The notes beneath the pieces were generated by a model that worked only from the letters and a program-made list of their open reading frames with translations, ran no database searches and was not told the origin of the DNA. A stretch of DNA of 64,000 bases from Pantoea latae (GTDB lineage Bacteria > Pseudomonadota > Gammaproteobacteria > Enterobacterales > Enterobacteriaceae), in assembly GCF_002077695.1 (NCBI RefSeq), contig NZ_MWUE01000022.1, forward strand, positions 124,001-188,000, read 5' to 3'. Shown in pieces: positions 29,084-39,706 of the stretch (its first letter is position 1; every line of letters starts with the position of its first letter). The translations under genes and the position numbers were made by a program.

Positions 29084-31723
29084 ATGAGCGACCTTGCAAG
29101 AGAAATTACACCGGTCAATATCGAAGAAGAGTTAAAAAGCTCCTATCTCGATTACGCCATGTCGGTCATCGTTGGCCGAGCCTTACCCGATGTGCGTGAC
29201 GGCCTGAAGCCTGTCCACCGCCGCGTGCTCTACGCGATGAGCGAACTGGGTAACGACTGGAACAAACCCTATAAGAAATCCGCCCGTGTGGTCGGTGACG
29301 TTATCGGTAAATATCACCCGCACGGGGATTCCGCCGTTTACGACACAATCGTCCGCATGGCTCAGCCTTTCTCCCTGCGTTACATGCTGGTGGACGGACA
29401 GGGCAACTTCGGCTCCGTCGACGGCGACTCCGCCGCGGCGATGCGTTATACCGAAGTGCGTATGTCGCGTATCGCCCACGATCTGCTGGCTGACCTGGAA
29501 AAAGAGACCGTCGATTTCGTCCCGAACTATGACGGCACCGAGCAGATCCCTGAAGTTCTGCCGACCAAAATCCCTAACCTGCTGGTGAACGGTTCCTCCG
29601 GCATCGCCGTCGGCATGGCGACCAACATTCCGCCGCATAACCTGACGGAAGTGATCAACGGCTGCCTCGCCTATATCGACGACGAAGATATCAGCGTTGA
29701 AGGCCTGATGGAGCATATTCCGGGGCCTGATTTCCCGACCGCCGCCATCATCAACGGCCGTCGCGGCATTGAAGAGGCGTACCGCACCGGGCGCGGCAAG
29801 ATCTACATCCGCGCGCGCGGCGAAGTGGAAACCGACGCCAAAACCGGCCGCGAAACCATCGTGGTGCATCAGATCCCCTATCAGGTGAACAAAGCGCGCC
29901 TGATTGAGAAAATCGCCGAGCTGGTGAAAGAGAAGCGCGTCGAAGGCATCAGCGCGCTGCGCGACGAGTCGGACAAAGACGGCATGCGCATCGTGATCGA
30001 AGTGAAGCGCGATGCGGTAGGCGAAGTGGTGCTCAACAACCTCTACTCGCTGACCCAGCTGCAGGTGTCGTTCGGCATCAACATGGTGGCGCTGCATCAG
30101 GGCCAGCCGAAGATCATGACGCTGAAGGAGATCCTCGAAGCCTTCGTGCGTCACCGTCGCGAAGTGGTGACGCGCCGCACGATTTTCGAACTGCGCAAAG
30201 CGCGCGACCGCGCCCATATCCTTGAAGGTCTGGCGATCGCGCTGGCCAACATCGATCCGATTATCGAGCTGATCCGCCGCGCGCCGAACCCGGCCGAGGC
30301 GAAAGCGGGCCTGATCGCGCAGCCGTGGGATCTGGGCAACGTCTCCGCCATGCTGGAACGCGCGGGCGACGACGCCGCGCGTCCCGAGTGGCTGGACGAC
30401 GCGTTCGGCATCCGCGACGGTCGCTACTATCTGACCGAACAGCAGGCGCAGGCGATCCTCGATCTGCGTCTGCAGAAGCTCACCGGCCTTGAGCATGAAA
30501 AACTGCTCGACGAGTACAAAGAGCTGCTGGAGCAGATTGCCGAGCTGCTTAACATCCTGATGAACGCCGAGCGTCTGATGGAAGTGATCCGCGAAGAGCT
30601 GATCGCCATGCGCGACCAGTTTGGCGACGAGCGTCGCACCGAGATCACCGCCAACAGCGCTGATATCAACATCGAAGACCTGATCAATCAGGAAGACGTG
30701 GTGGTGACGCTCTCTCATCAGGGCTACGTCAAGTACCAGCCGCTGTCGGATTACGAAGCGCAGCGTCGCGGCGGCAAAGGCAAGTCGGCGGCGCGCATTA
30801 AAGAAGAGGATTTTATCGATCGTCTGCTGGTGGCCAACACTCACGACACCATCCTCTGCTTCTCCAGCCGCGGCCGTCTCTACTGGATGAAGGTTTACCA
30901 GCTGCCGGAAGCGAGCCGCGGCGCGCGTGGCCGTCCGATCGTCAACCTGCTGCCGCTGCAGCCTGACGAGCGCATCACCGCGATTCTGCCGGTGCGCGAG
31001 TACACCGAAGGCTTCAACATCTTTATGGCGACCGCCAGCGGCACTGTGAAGAAAACGGCCCTGCAGGAGTTCAGTCGTCCGCGCAGCGCAGGCATCATCG
31101 CGGTGAATCTGCGCGAGGATGACGAGCTGATCGGCGTGGCGCTGACCAACGGCAACGACGAGGCGATGCTCTTCTCCGCCGCCGGTAAAGTGGTGCGCTT
31201 CGCGGAAAACGCGGTACGCGCCATGGGCCGTACCGCCTCCGGCGTGCGCGGCATCAAGCTGGCGGAAGGGGATCGCGTGGTGTCGCTGATCGTGCCGCGC
31301 GAAGAGGGCGCTATCCTCACCGTGACGCAAAACGGCTACGGCAAGCGCACCGCCAACAGCGAGTATCCCACCAAGTCGCGTGCGACCCAGGGCGTGATCT
31401 CCATTAAGGTCACCGAGCGTAACGGTCCGGTGATTGGCGCGGTGCAGGTGGTGGACGGCGATCAGATTATGATGATCACCGACGCTGGCACTCTGGTGCG
31501 CACCCGCGTCTCCGAGGTCAGCGTAGTGGGCCGTAACACCCAGGGCGTGATCCTGATCCGTACCGCGGAAGATGAGAACGTTGTCGGCCTGCAGCGCGTG
31601 GCTGAACCGGTCGAAGAGGAAGAGCTGGACGCTATCGACGGCAGCGTAGCGGAAGGCGAAGAGGATATCGCGCCGGAAGTCGACACCGACGACGACGCGC
31701 CGGAAGCTGACGAAGAAGAGTAA
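29084..31723 (+). CDS. gyrA: DNA gyrase subunit A
   Basis: GyrA is the breakage-reunion subunit of DNA gyrase, which introduces negative supercoils. The 879 residues (875 in E. coli) comprise the winged-helix/tower domain (about 1-520) and the C-terminal beta-pinwheel with the GyrA box QRRGGKG near 560. The catalytic tyrosine is in [11 protein letters not shown] (Tyr122). Quinolone-determining positions are the sensitive residues Ser83 and Asp87 ([15 protein letters not shown]). The acidic C-terminal tail ([20 protein letters not shown]) is slightly longer than in E. coli. Confidence 0.98.
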   Translation: MSDLAREITPVNIEEELKSSYLDYAMSVIVGRALPDVRDGLKPVHRRVLYAMSELGNDWNKPYKKSARVVGDVIGKYHPHGDSAVYDTIVRMAQPFSLRYMLVDGQGNFGSVDGDSAAAMRYTEVRMSRIAHDLLADLEKETVDFVPNYDGTEQIPEVLPTKIPNLLVNGSSGIAVGMATNIPPHNLTEVINGCLAYIDDEDISVEGLMEHIPGPDFPTAAIINGRRGIEEAYRTGRGKIYIRARGEVETDAKTGRETIVVHQIPYQVNKARLIEKIAELVKEKRVEGISALRDESDKDGMRIVIEVKRDAVGEVVLNNLYSLTQLQVSFGINMVALHQGQPKIMTLKEILEAFVRHRREVVTRRTIFELRKARDRAHILEGLAIALANIDPIIELIRRAPNPAEAKAGLIAQPWDLGNVSAMLERAGDDAARPEWLDDAFGIRDGRYYLTEQQAQAILDLRLQKLTGLEHEKLLDEYKELLEQIAELLNILMNAERLMEVIREELIAMRDQFGDERRTEITANSADINIEDLINQEDVVVTLSHQGYVKYQPLSDYEAQRRGGKGKSAARIKEEDFIDRLLVANTHDTILCFSSRGRLYWMKVYQLPEASRGARGRPIVNLLPLQPDERITAILPVREYTEGFNIFMATASGTVKKTALQEFSRPRSAGIIAVNLREDDELIGVALTNGNDEAMLFSAAGKVVRFAENAVRAMGRTASGVRGIKLAEGDRVVSLIVPREEGAILTVTQNGYGKRTANSEYPTKSRATQGVISIKVTERNGPVIGAVQVVDGDQIMMITDAGTLVRTRVSEVSVVGRNTQGVILIRTAEDENVVGLQRVAEPVEEEELDAIDGSVAEGEEDIAPEVDTDDDAPEADEEE

Positions 31724-31771
31724 TTCTTCAGCGCTTCAGGCTCACGCCGCCAGGGAAGGCGGCACGACTTT

Positions 31772-31810
31772 AACGGCAGGAAAGGGCAACCCGACCTGCC
31801 GTTGCTTTTT
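31772..31810 (+). terminator. gyrA rho-independent terminator
   Basis: A 9 bp stem, AACGGCAGG/CCTGCCGTT, with a 14-base loop is followed by GCTTTTT, about 50 bases after the gyrA stop. Confidence 0.85.
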
Positions 31811-31922
31811 GCGGCGCGGCTCGCTAAGCGCGGATGCCGACTGGCTTTTTCTCCCTGATACGGCTAGTGTAATGAGCATTCTGAAACCAGCCCGTCCTTA
31901 ACCTTGCCGTAGTGAGTTTCCC

Positions 31923-34775
31923 TTGAAATATCTGGTCTCTTTCCGAACCACGCTGCGTATCTCACGCTATCTGTTTCGCGCGCTGGCGCTGCTGCTGTGG
32001 ACGCTGGGCGCGGTGCTGACCACCTTCTTTATCATCAGCGTGCTGCATGACAAAGAGAGCAGCGTGCGGCAGGAGTTCGCCAGCAACTATGGCCAGGCGG
32101 AATGGTACGTGCGGCACTCCGCCGACGTAATGCGCGAGCTGAAGTACATTACGGAAAACCGGCTGACCAGCGCCAGCAGCGGCCTCGACATGATCAACGG
32201 CGTGCTGCCGGGCAAATCGACCCAGCCGCAGTTCACCCCGCTGTTCTCCGACGGCGACTGCTCGTCGATGAGCACGACCTGGCGCAACTCGCTCGATTCG
32301 CTCAGCTACTACATCAACTACTGGAAGAGCAATTTCGCCTCGACCTATGAACTGAACCGCGTCTTTTTTATCGGCGGCGAAAGCCAGTGTCTGGCAGACT
32401 TTACCATCGGCAGCAGCAACGTCGATCGCGAACGCAGCCTGAAGGCGCTACGCGAACGCGTGCTGCGCTACCGCAACGGCAACGACGAAGAGCGCCGCAA
32501 TCCGCTCTACTGGGTCAGCGCCAGCGCGCAGCCCGGCGTCGGCACCTTTTATATGATGGTGCCGGTCTACGTCGCCAATAAGCTGCAGGCGCTGCTGGGC
32601 GTCGAGCAGAATATCCGGCTGGATGAGTTTATTCAGCCCGGCAGCCTGCCGGTGGTGGCCACCATCATCGATGAGAATGACCGTCCGCTGCTCACCTCGC
32701 GGCGCGGCGGCGCGGGCTATTCGCTCAACGACCTGCCCGACGATCAAACCTGGTTCGGCTATCTCGACGGCTACCGCCAGCTGGTGCTGAAAAAGCCGCT
32801 GCCGCCTTCCGATATGAGCGTGGTGTGGTCGGTGTCGACGCGCGTGCTGGTGGATCAGCTCAAGCTGATGATCATCAACGCGCTGCTGCTGAATATTCTC
32901 AGCGCCATCGTGCTGTTTACCCTCGCCTGGCTGTTTGAGCGCCGCATGTTCCTGCCGGCAGAAGAGAACGCGCACCGGCTGGAAGAGCATGAGCAGTTCA
33001 ACCGTAAAATCGTCGCCTCGGCGCCGGTGGGGATCTGCATTCTGCGCACCCGCGACGGCACCAATATTCTCAGCAACGAGCTGGCGCACAACTATCTGAC
33101 GCTGCTGACGCAGGAAGATCGTCAGCGGCTCAACGAAATCATCGGCGGCCAGCAGGTCAACTTCGTTGACGTGCTGACCGGCAGCAACACCAACCTGCAG
33201 ATCAGCTTCGTGCATTCGCGCTACCGCAATGAGAACGTGGCGATCTGCGTGCTGGTGGACGTCTCCGCGCGCGTGCGCATGGAGCAGTCGCTGCAGGAGA
33301 TGGCGCAGGCGGCGGAGCAGGCGAGCCAGTCGAAATCGATGTTCCTCGCCACCGTCAGCCACGAGCTGCGCACGCCGCTTTACGGCATCATCGGCAACCT
33401 GGATCTGCTGCAGACCAAACAGCTGCCGAAAGAGGTCGATTCGCTGGTCACCGCGATGAACAACTCGTCGAGCCTGCTGCTGAAAATCATCAGCGATATC
33501 CTCGACTTTTCCAAGATTGAATCAGAGCAGCTGAAGATCGAGCCGCGGCCGTTCTCGCCGCGTGAGGTGATCACCCATATCGCCGGCAACTACCTGTCGC
33601 TGGTGATGAAAAAGCGGCTGACGCTCTACTGCTTTATCGAGCATGACGTGCCGCTGGCGCTGGATGGCGATCCGCTGCGGCTGCAGCAGGTGATCTCCAA
33701 CCTGCTTAACAACGCTATCAAGTTCACCCACACCGGCTGCATTATCCTGCATGCCTTTGTGAAAGAGGGCTATCTGGCGTTCCGCATCCGCGACACCGGC
33801 GTCGGCATTCCGGCCAAAGAGATCACGCGCCTGTTCGATCCCTTTTTCCAGGTGGGCAACGGCGTTCAGCGCAACTTCCAGGGCACCGGCCTCGGCCTCG
33901 CCATCTGCGAAAAGCTGACCAATATGATGGACGGCGATATCGAGGTGGACTCGGAGCCGGGCATGGGCAGCCAGTTTATCGTGCGTATTCCCATCTATAA
34001 CGGCCAGCAGCCGGCGCCGCCGCTGCTCGACGGGCTGCACGAGAAAACCCTGTGGATCGACATGCGCAACGACTATCTCGCCAGCTTTATCGAGCGCGAT
34101 CTGCAGCAGCAGGGGATCCAGATCCTGCCCTATAACGGCAAGCCGGGCAGCGACGACGTGTTGATCACTGACTACGAGCAGGAGGGCGAACAGCCGCTGC
34201 GTGCGGTGGTCGTCTTTAGCGGCGCGCATATCGACATGCCGCGCGAAATTGCGCCGGGCCGCTGGGTGCACAGCACCGCAACGCCGCATGAGCTGCCGAG
34301 CCTGCTGGCGCGCATCTACCGCATCGCCATCCAGAGCGACACGGCGGCGAGCCTGCCGCTTACCGCGCCGACGGAAGAGGTGGTCAGCAATGACGACATC
34401 CTGATCCTGATCGTCGACGATCACCCCATCAACCGTATGCTGCTGTCGGAACAGCTCGGCACGCTGGGCTATCGGGTGAAAACCGCGCAGGACGGCGTCG
34501 ATGCGCTCAACGTCATCAGCCGCAGCGAGATCGATATCGTGCTGAGCGACGTCAATATGCCGAATATGGATGGCTATCGCCTGACGCAGCGTCTGCGTCA
34601 GCTGGGTCACGTTTTCCCGGTGATCGGCGTGACCGCGAATGCGCTGGCGGAAGAGAAGCAGCGCTGTATGGAAGCGGGCATGGATAACTGCTTGTCGAAG
34701 CCGGTGACGCTGGACGTGCTGAAAACCACGCTGGCGGTCTATGCGGAGCGCGTGAGAAAGACGCGGGAAGGGTAG
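31923..34775 (+). CDS. rcsC: Hybrid sensor histidine kinase RcsC
   Basis: RcsC is the inner-membrane hybrid kinase of the Rcs envelope-stress phosphorelay. It autophosphorylates, moves the phosphate to its own receiver, then to RcsD and RcsB. The 950 residues begin at TTG 31923 (KYLVSFRTTLRISRYLFRAL), matching the E. coli start. Helix 1 lies at about 19-41 and helix 2 at about 313-335, around a periplasmic loop. The phosphorylated His is in ATVSHELRTPLYG (about 480), the ATP site has DTGVGIPAKE and GTGLGLAICE, and the receiver Asp is in IDIVLSDVNMPNMDG (about 875). Confidence 0.97.
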   Translation: MKYLVSFRTTLRISRYLFRALALLLWTLGAVLTTFFIISVLHDKESSVRQEFASNYGQAEWYVRHSADVMRELKYITENRLTSASSGLDMINGVLPGKSTQPQFTPLFSDGDCSSMSTTWRNSLDSLSYYINYWKSNFASTYELNRVFFIGGESQCLADFTIGSSNVDRERSLKALRERVLRYRNGNDEERRNPLYWVSASAQPGVGTFYMMVPVYVANKLQALLGVEQNIRLDEFIQPGSLPVVATIIDENDRPLLTSRRGGAGYSLNDLPDDQTWFGYLDGYRQLVLKKPLPPSDMSVVWSVSTRVLVDQLKLMIINALLLNILSAIVLFTLAWLFERRMFLPAEENAHRLEEHEQFNRKIVASAPVGICILRTRDGTNILSNELAHNYLTLLTQEDRQRLNEIIGGQQVNFVDVLTGSNTNLQISFVHSRYRNENVAICVLVDVSARVRMEQSLQEMAQAAEQASQSKSMFLATVSHELRTPLYGIIGNLDLLQTKQLPKEVDSLVTAMNNSSSLLLKIISDILDFSKIESEQLKIEPRPFSPREVITHIAGNYLSLVMKKRLTLYCFIEHDVPLALDGDPLRLQQVISNLLNNAIKFTHTGCIILHAFVKEGYLAFRIRDTGVGIPAKEITRLFDPFFQVGNGVQRNFQGTGLGLAICEKLTNMMDGDIEVDSEPGMGSQFIVRIPIYNGQQPAPPLLDGLHEKTLWIDMRNDYLASFIERDLQQQGIQILPYNGKPGSDDVLITDYEQEGEQPLRAVVVFSGAHIDMPREIAPGRWVHSTATPHELPSLLARIYRIAIQSDTAASLPLTAPTEEVVSNDDILILIVDDHPINRMLLSEQLGTLGYRVKTAQDGVDALNVISRSEIDIVLSDVNMPNMDGYRLTQRLRQLGHVFPVIGVTANALAEEKQRCMEAGMDNCLSKPVTLDVLKTTLAVYAERVRKTREG

Positions 34776-34800
34776 GGGCGGGTCAGGGCGTGATAAAAGA

Positions 34801-34824
34801 CAGGCGGCGCGAGCGCGCCGCCTG
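34801..34824 (-). terminator. rcsB/rcsC convergent hairpin terminator
   Basis: A 10 bp GC-rich stem, CAGGCGGCGC/GCGCCGCCTG, has a GAGC loop. On the minus strand it is followed by TCTTTTAT, so it best fits termination of rcsB; on the plus strand no T run follows. Confidence 0.65.
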
Positions 34825-34833
34825 ACAGACGCG

Positions 34834-35484
34834 TTACTCTCTTTCTACCTGAGTGGCGCTGACAGAGGAGAGGTAGTTCAGCAGGGCGATATCGTTATCG
34901 ACGCCCAGCTTCATCATCGCCGACTTCTTCTGGCTGCTGATGGTTTTAATGCTGCGGTTCAGTTTCTTGGCGATCTCCGTCACCAGGAAGCCTTCAGCGA
35001 ACAGACGCAGCACTTCGCTCTCTTTCGGCGACAGACGCTTGTCGCCATAGCCACCGGCGCTGATTTTCTCCAGCAGTTTCGCCACGCTTTCCGGCGTGTA
35101 CTTCTTGCCTTTTTGCAGGGCGGCCAGCGCTTTCGGCAGATCGGTCGGCGCGCCCTGTTTCAGCACGATACCTTCGATATCCAGATCCAGCACGGCGCTG
35201 AGGATTGCCGGGTTGTTGTTCATGGTCAGAACAATAATCGACAGGTCCGGATAGTGACGTTTGATGTATTTGATCAGGGTAATGCCGTCGCCATATTTCT
35301 CGCCAGGCATGGAGAGATCGGTGATCAGAACGTTGGCGTCGAGTTTTGACAAGCTGTTAATCAGTGCTGTTGAGTCTTCGAACTCACCTACAACGTTGAC
35401 CCATTCAATTTGTTCCAGAGATTTTCGGATACCGAAAAGAACAATCGGATGGTCATCGGCAATAATTACATTTAAGTTATTCAT
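34834..35484 (-). CDS. rcsB: Response regulator RcsB
   Basis: RcsB is the response regulator of the Rcs phosphorelay. It controls colanic-acid capsule, flagella, rprA and many envelope genes, alone or with RcsA. The start ATG 35484 (MNNLNVIIADDHPIVLFGIR) gives 216 residues, the E. coli length; the upstream extension to 35565 lies inside rcsD. The receiver domain carries Asp56 in VLITDLSMPG. The LuxR-type helix-turn-helix (about 145-210) includes LSPKESEVLRLFAEGFLVTE and SIKTISSQKKSAMMKLGV. It starts 1 base before the rcsD stop, so the two are translationally linked. Confidence 0.98.
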   Translation of the reverse strand: MNNLNVIIADDHPIVLFGIRKSLEQIEWVNVVGEFEDSTALINSLSKLDANVLITDLSMPGEKYGDGITLIKYIKRHYPDLSIIVLTMNNNPAILSAVLDLDIEGIVLKQGAPTDLPKALAALQKGKKYTPESVAKLLEKISAGGYGDKRLSPKESEVLRLFAEGFLVTEIAKKLNRSIKTISSQKKSAMMKLGVDNDIALLNYLSSVSATQVERE

Positions 35485-35485
35485 C

Positions 35486-38140
35486 TTATTGGTTACCTTG
35501 CTGCAGCAGTTCATTGACGTAAGTGTCGATGTCACTGGTGGTATTTGTAATGTTTGAATCGTCACATGCTTTGATGTGCTGTTCTAACTCTTCACAAAGC
35601 TGTTTGCCCGGCGTCAGGTTAAGCATGGCAAACACGCCTTTCAGGCGATGCGCTGTCTGAGCAAGCATGGCGTAGTCCTTTTCCGCCGACTCAGTATACA
35701 GTCTCTTTACATCAGGCGGTACTGTCTCGGTAAACAGCTGGAAATAGCCGCCGCTGAGCAGCGGGGTTAGCTCCTCGTCCTCTGTACTCTCCTCCATTGA
35801 ATCATGGGCCAGCTGATTCTCAATCAGGGCCAGCAGCGCATCCTGCAGCGCGTTGCTGAGATTGAAGTTGACCCGATATTGCCGATCGTTTAGCGCATGG
35901 TGACCCAGCTCATCTTCCGCCAGCAGCAGCGCCCAGCCGCTCAGCCTGGCCGGATCGTCGGTCACCAGTACGTCATGTTCCTGGCCTGACAGCCGCTCCT
36001 CGGGCGTCAGGCAGCGCGCGCCCCAGTTCTCCAGATGGCGACAGACGATTTTGTGCACGTCCTCAACCGCGATATCGATCAGCGCGGTCACGCCGTCCAG
36101 CAGTTTCTCCTCTTCCTCTTCCGGCCGCGGCTCCAGCGCCAGCGGAAGCTGAATGTTATAGCGCGTGCCGATATCCGGTTTGGCGATAATCTCCAGGCTG
36201 CCGCCCATCTGCTTGCAGAGCTGTTTGCAGAGGAAAAAGGCCATGCCCGACGCCTGACCGTAGCGATCCTGGCTGGTTTCGCCGAGGAACGGGAAGTCAG
36301 CGTTGGCCAGCTCGTCGACGCTCAGTCCCGCGCCGGTGTCCACCAGCTGGATCAGCAGGCGGTCCGGATGCGCCTCGTCGGCGCTGACCGTCAGGGAAAT
36401 CTTGCCCCAGCGCGTGGTAGTCAGCGCATAGTGCATCAGCGTGGCGAGCACTTTGCGCAGCGCGCGGCGGTCGCCGAAGCGCTGCTCATCGTTGGGCTGC
36501 TGGTTGTTCACCACCAGCGACAGCCCTTTGCGGCGCATCAGCGGCAGGCTTTCCAGCGCGATCTCGTCCAGCAGCTCCTGCAGGTTGAAGCGGCTGGCGT
36601 CGGGCGACCAGTCGTGCGCCTCCAGCCGGTTAAGCAGTACGATATCGTCAACCAGCCGCGCCAGGCCCTGGCTTTCGTCCAGCAGATCCAGCACCGTTTC
36701 ATCTTCGTCGCGCTGGCTGAGCTGCACCAGCTGCGCCACCACCTTTTCCAGCGGCCGGTTCAGGGCATGGCCGAGGTTTTGCAGCAGCTGCTGCCGCATC
36801 TGATGGTTGCGATCCAGCACCTGCTGCGCCTTCTGCAACTTTTTATTCACCAGCAGCTCGCGATCCTGATCGCGCATTAAAAACAGCTGGGTATGCGGCG
36901 ACAGCACGCTGCGCGCATGGCGGATCTCATACACTTCGTTATTGATGGTCGCCTGCAGCACGCCCTGATGCTGATCAGACATATTAATGATCTTTTGCAA
37001 ATTAAGATGCGGCAAAAGATGTTCCGCGATTTTATTGCTGAGGATGGTGCGGTTGCTGGCAAAGTCATACACCAGCAGGCCGACCGGCAGGCTGGCGACG
37101 ATCTCTTCATTCAGCACGCGCAGCGAGTCCAGCTCCGCGCTCTGGTTCTCGCTCGGGCGCAGCGACTGCTGGCGCAGCAGGGTCATGCCGGCGAAAGAGA
37201 GCAGAAACAGCAGCAGGTTCACCAGCAGCGGCCACAGTAGATTATGCAGCGTGTCGACGATCAGGCTGGTCAGCGGCACGCGATAGACCAGCTGCAGCGG
37301 CGTGCTCGGCAGCGTGGCGGCGATCTCCAGATTAGGGTTCACCAGGGCGATCTGCGTGCTTTCGTTCTCTTCCTGATCGCTGGCGGCGGCCGGCGTGGCG
37401 TCCTGGCGCAGCTGGAAGTTCTCCAGCGGCATATTTTGCGGGATCAGATCGTTAAGCGGCAGGTCGAAAGCCACCACCGTCGCCAGATGGCCCGGCTGAT
37501 TAAAGGTGGTGCGCAGCGTAAAGTAGTGATCGTTCTGAAAGGCGAAATGGCGCAGCGGCGAGAAGCTTTCGCGCTCGTCCAGCGCGTTCGCCTGCTGCAG
37601 CATCTCGGCGCGGCGGCCATCCACCAGCGAACTGATGGCGCTCTCTTTATAACGCGTCGCCATATCCTTCAGCGGCAGCGTTGAAATCATAATCAGGCTG
37701 TTGTCCTGCCCGTTGAGAAAGTACATCGACCAGGTCGGGTTTTCGGCGCCCCACAGCGTATCGAGATAGCTCGACATGCGCATGGTCATATCGAGCGTGC
37801 TGCCGTCGTGCGAGCCGAAGATCAACGCCTCGGTCTTACGGCGGGTTTTCTCCAGATAGTAGACGTCCGGGCGCAGCCGCGTCTCCTGCAGGCTGCTGTT
37901 GGGCGAGCTGCCCGCCGCGCTGGTGGCGAGATTCTCATAGATTTGCCAGGTGGCGAAGCGGTAGGCGTCGATGCGCTTTTGCGTCGCGCGCGCCAGATCG
38001 GTCATGGCGTAGCGCTTCTCGGTCAGCCAGGCATTGACCGAGTTATGCACCATAAAGCCCAGCGCCAGCAGCAGCACCAGATTGAAAACCACAAAAAAGC
38101 GGGTGACATTGCCGGATGTCAGCGGGAACTTATACAACAT
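35486..38140 (-). CDS. rcsD: Phosphotransfer intermediate RcsD
   Basis: RcsD passes phosphate from RcsC to RcsB and is the target of IgaA inhibition in E. coli. The 884 residues (890 in E. coli) have an N-terminal membrane helix (about 13-31), a periplasmic domain, a second helix near 305-325 (LLWPLLVNLLLFLLSFAGM), a kinase-like region without a functional phospho-His, and a C-terminal HPt domain. The phosphorylated His is His831 in AQTAHRLKGVFAML. Its ATG 38140 has a weak ribosome site and lies only 20 bases after the stop of the upstream MFS gene. Confidence 0.96.
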   Translation of the reverse strand: MLYKFPLTSGNVTRFFVVFNLVLLLALGFMVHNSVNAWLTEKRYAMTDLARATQKRIDAYRFATWQIYENLATSAAGSSPNSSLQETRLRPDVYYLEKTRRKTEALIFGSHDGSTLDMTMRMSSYLDTLWGAENPTWSMYFLNGQDNSLIMISTLPLKDMATRYKESAISSLVDGRRAEMLQQANALDERESFSPLRHFAFQNDHYFTLRTTFNQPGHLATVVAFDLPLNDLIPQNMPLENFQLRQDATPAAASDQEENESTQIALVNPNLEIAATLPSTPLQLVYRVPLTSLIVDTLHNLLWPLLVNLLLFLLSFAGMTLLRQQSLRPSENQSAELDSLRVLNEEIVASLPVGLLVYDFASNRTILSNKIAEHLLPHLNLQKIINMSDQHQGVLQATINNEVYEIRHARSVLSPHTQLFLMRDQDRELLVNKKLQKAQQVLDRNHQMRQQLLQNLGHALNRPLEKVVAQLVQLSQRDEDETVLDLLDESQGLARLVDDIVLLNRLEAHDWSPDASRFNLQELLDEIALESLPLMRRKGLSLVVNNQQPNDEQRFGDRRALRKVLATLMHYALTTTRWGKISLTVSADEAHPDRLLIQLVDTGAGLSVDELANADFPFLGETSQDRYGQASGMAFFLCKQLCKQMGGSLEIIAKPDIGTRYNIQLPLALEPRPEEEEEKLLDGVTALIDIAVEDVHKIVCRHLENWGARCLTPEERLSGQEHDVLVTDDPARLSGWALLLAEDELGHHALNDRQYRVNFNLSNALQDALLALIENQLAHDSMEESTEDEELTPLLSGGYFQLFTETVPPDVKRLYTESAEKDYAMLAQTAHRLKGVFAMLNLTPGKQLCEELEQHIKACDDSNITNTTSDIDTYVNELLQQGNQ

Positions 38141-38160
38141 AGCGTTTCAGGCACCTGAAA

Positions 38161-39327
38161 TCATCGCGCAACCAGTCGGGCACTGGCGGCCACAGCCAAC
38201 AGCAGCAGCGCGATGAGCAGAAAGGCACCGCTGAGGCTCAGCCATTGAGAAATAAATCCGATTAAAGCCGGACCTGAGAGAATACCCGCATATCCCAGCG
38301 TTGTCATGGCGGAAATCCCCAGATTTGCCGGCATATCCTGTTGATTCCCGACGGCATTGAACAGCATTGGCACGGTATTGGCCAGGCCAAAGCCCACCAG
38401 CAGAAATGCGAGCAGCGCCGCCTGCGGCGAGGGAAGAAAAACCGCCATCGCCAGCCCGGCCGACGCCGTCAGCGCGCCCGCCAGCATCACGGGAAAACGG
38501 CCGAAGCGCTGGATGATGCTGTCGCCGGTCAGGCGGCCGAGTGTCATCGCCACGGAGAAGACGGCGTAGCCCAGCCCGGCGTGGGCGGTCGACATGCCGG
38601 GACGTTGCAGCAGCAGCAGCGCGCCCCAGTCGAGCACCGCGCCTTCGGCAAGAAACAGAATAAAGCAGAGCAGGCCGAGAAAGGCGACGAAGCCGCGCGG
38701 CACCACCAGCCACGGCTGATCGGGCTGATGCAGACGCGTGCTCATCAGCGTTGGCAGGCTGGCGACCAGCAACAGCAGCATCAGCAGCAGCACCAGCGCC
38801 ACCGAGAGCAGCGGCGAAAGGCCGACGCTCAGCAACAGACTGATTGCGCCGGCGCCGAGAATGCCGCCGAGGCTAAAGAAGCCGTGAAAGCCGGACATCA
38901 TCGGCCTGCGCGCCGCTTTCTCCACCTCGACCGCCTGCACGTTCATCGCCACGTCCAGCATGCCCAGCCCGGCGCCAAACACAATCAGCGTCGCTGCCAT
39001 CATCCACATCACCTCCAGCGTCGCCAGCAGCGGCAGGGTCGCCAGCACGATCAGCGTGGAGAGGAGCATCACGCGGCGGCAGCCGAAGCGCCCCACCAGC
39101 GATCCGGTCAGCGGCATCGCCGCCAGCGATCCCATGCCCAGGCAGAGCAGCAGGGCGCCGAGTGACGCGCCGCTTAGCTGCAGACGCTGGCTGGCGAACG
39201 GCACCAGCGGCGCCCAGGAAGACATGCCAAGGCCGGCGATAAGAAAAACCGTGCGTGTTCCCAGCGCAACACGACTGTGAAGTTTTCCGGGTGATGCGGC
39301 GTCCAGTGCGGTCATAGTGTTATTCAT
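38161..39327 (-). CDS. MFS transporter of the fucose-permease/YbjJ type
   Basis: This is a major facilitator superfamily protein with about 12 hydrophobic segments and 388 residues from ATG 39327 (MNNTMTALDAASPGK). Seen: SSWAPLVPFASQRLQLSGAS at helix 1, the inter-helix motif GSLVGRFGCRRVMLLST (helix 2-3), FGAGLGMLDVAMNVQAVEVEKA and SGFHGFFSLGGILGAG, which recur in YbjJ/FucP-like exporters. The substrate is unknown. The start is uncertain: ATG 39315 and an ATG at 39357 are alternatives, and none has a good ribosome site. In E. coli rcsD is preceded by ompC/micF, so this gene is an addition. Confidence 0.85.
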   Translation of the reverse strand: MNNTMTALDAASPGKLHSRVALGTRTVFLIAGLGMSSWAPLVPFASQRLQLSGASLGALLLCLGMGSLAAMPLTGSLVGRFGCRRVMLLSTLIVLATLPLLATLEVMWMMAATLIVFGAGLGMLDVAMNVQAVEVEKAARRPMMSGFHGFFSLGGILGAGAISLLLSVGLSPLLSVALVLLLMLLLLVASLPTLMSTRLHQPDQPWLVVPRGFVAFLGLLCFILFLAEGAVLDWGALLLLQRPGMSTAHAGLGYAVFSVAMTLGRLTGDSIIQRFGRFPVMLAGALTASAGLAMAVFLPSPQAALLAFLLVGFGLANTVPMLFNAVGNQQDMPANLGISAMTTLGYAGILSGPALIGFISQWLSLSGAFLLIALLLLAVAASARLVAR

Positions 39328-39706
39328 GAGTGTCAAAGCGACGAAGTGTAGCATCAAAGCCGCAGCCGCATGCGCGCTCGATCGGCGTCAGCCCGGCGTA
39401 AGTTGACAATAAAATGCGCATTTTAACGACTTTTGCCGGACCGCTTTGCTTTTCCAGAACTTTCCTGGCAAACAGGCAGCGTCAAAAAAGCAGGCGGGCG
39501 CTTTAGCGACGCACCGTGTGGCAGCGAACGGAAATAAGCCGCCGAAGAGGCGCTTTATTACGGTTATAAATTAAGTGGGGAAATATTCATCCGCTAAATT
39601 AACCTGACGTGCGATTATTAGCGATTAATGGCAAAAATAAGCGGCGTTATTTTAACCCGGATAATTAACATGACCGACAGCAGGCAGGCGAGGGTAAATT
39701 ACAGAC
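39328..39706. other. Spacer between the MFS gene and micF
   Basis: No gene is seen. The stretch contains a perfect 14 bp palindrome AAAATGCGCATTTT (39411-39424) just after a TTGACA (39403-39408), about 80 bp upstream of the MFS start; this may be an operator. From 39540 onward it is AT-rich and featureless to me. Confidence 0.5.

Noticed and set aside
29183..31330. 715-codon antisense frame within gyrA
   Set aside because: A shadow of high-GC third-position bias in gyrA. Similar long antisense frames occur opposite nuoG, nuoM, nrdA and yejM.
29084..31723. Quinolone-resistance change in gyrA
   Set aside because: Ser83 and Asp87 are the susceptible residues.
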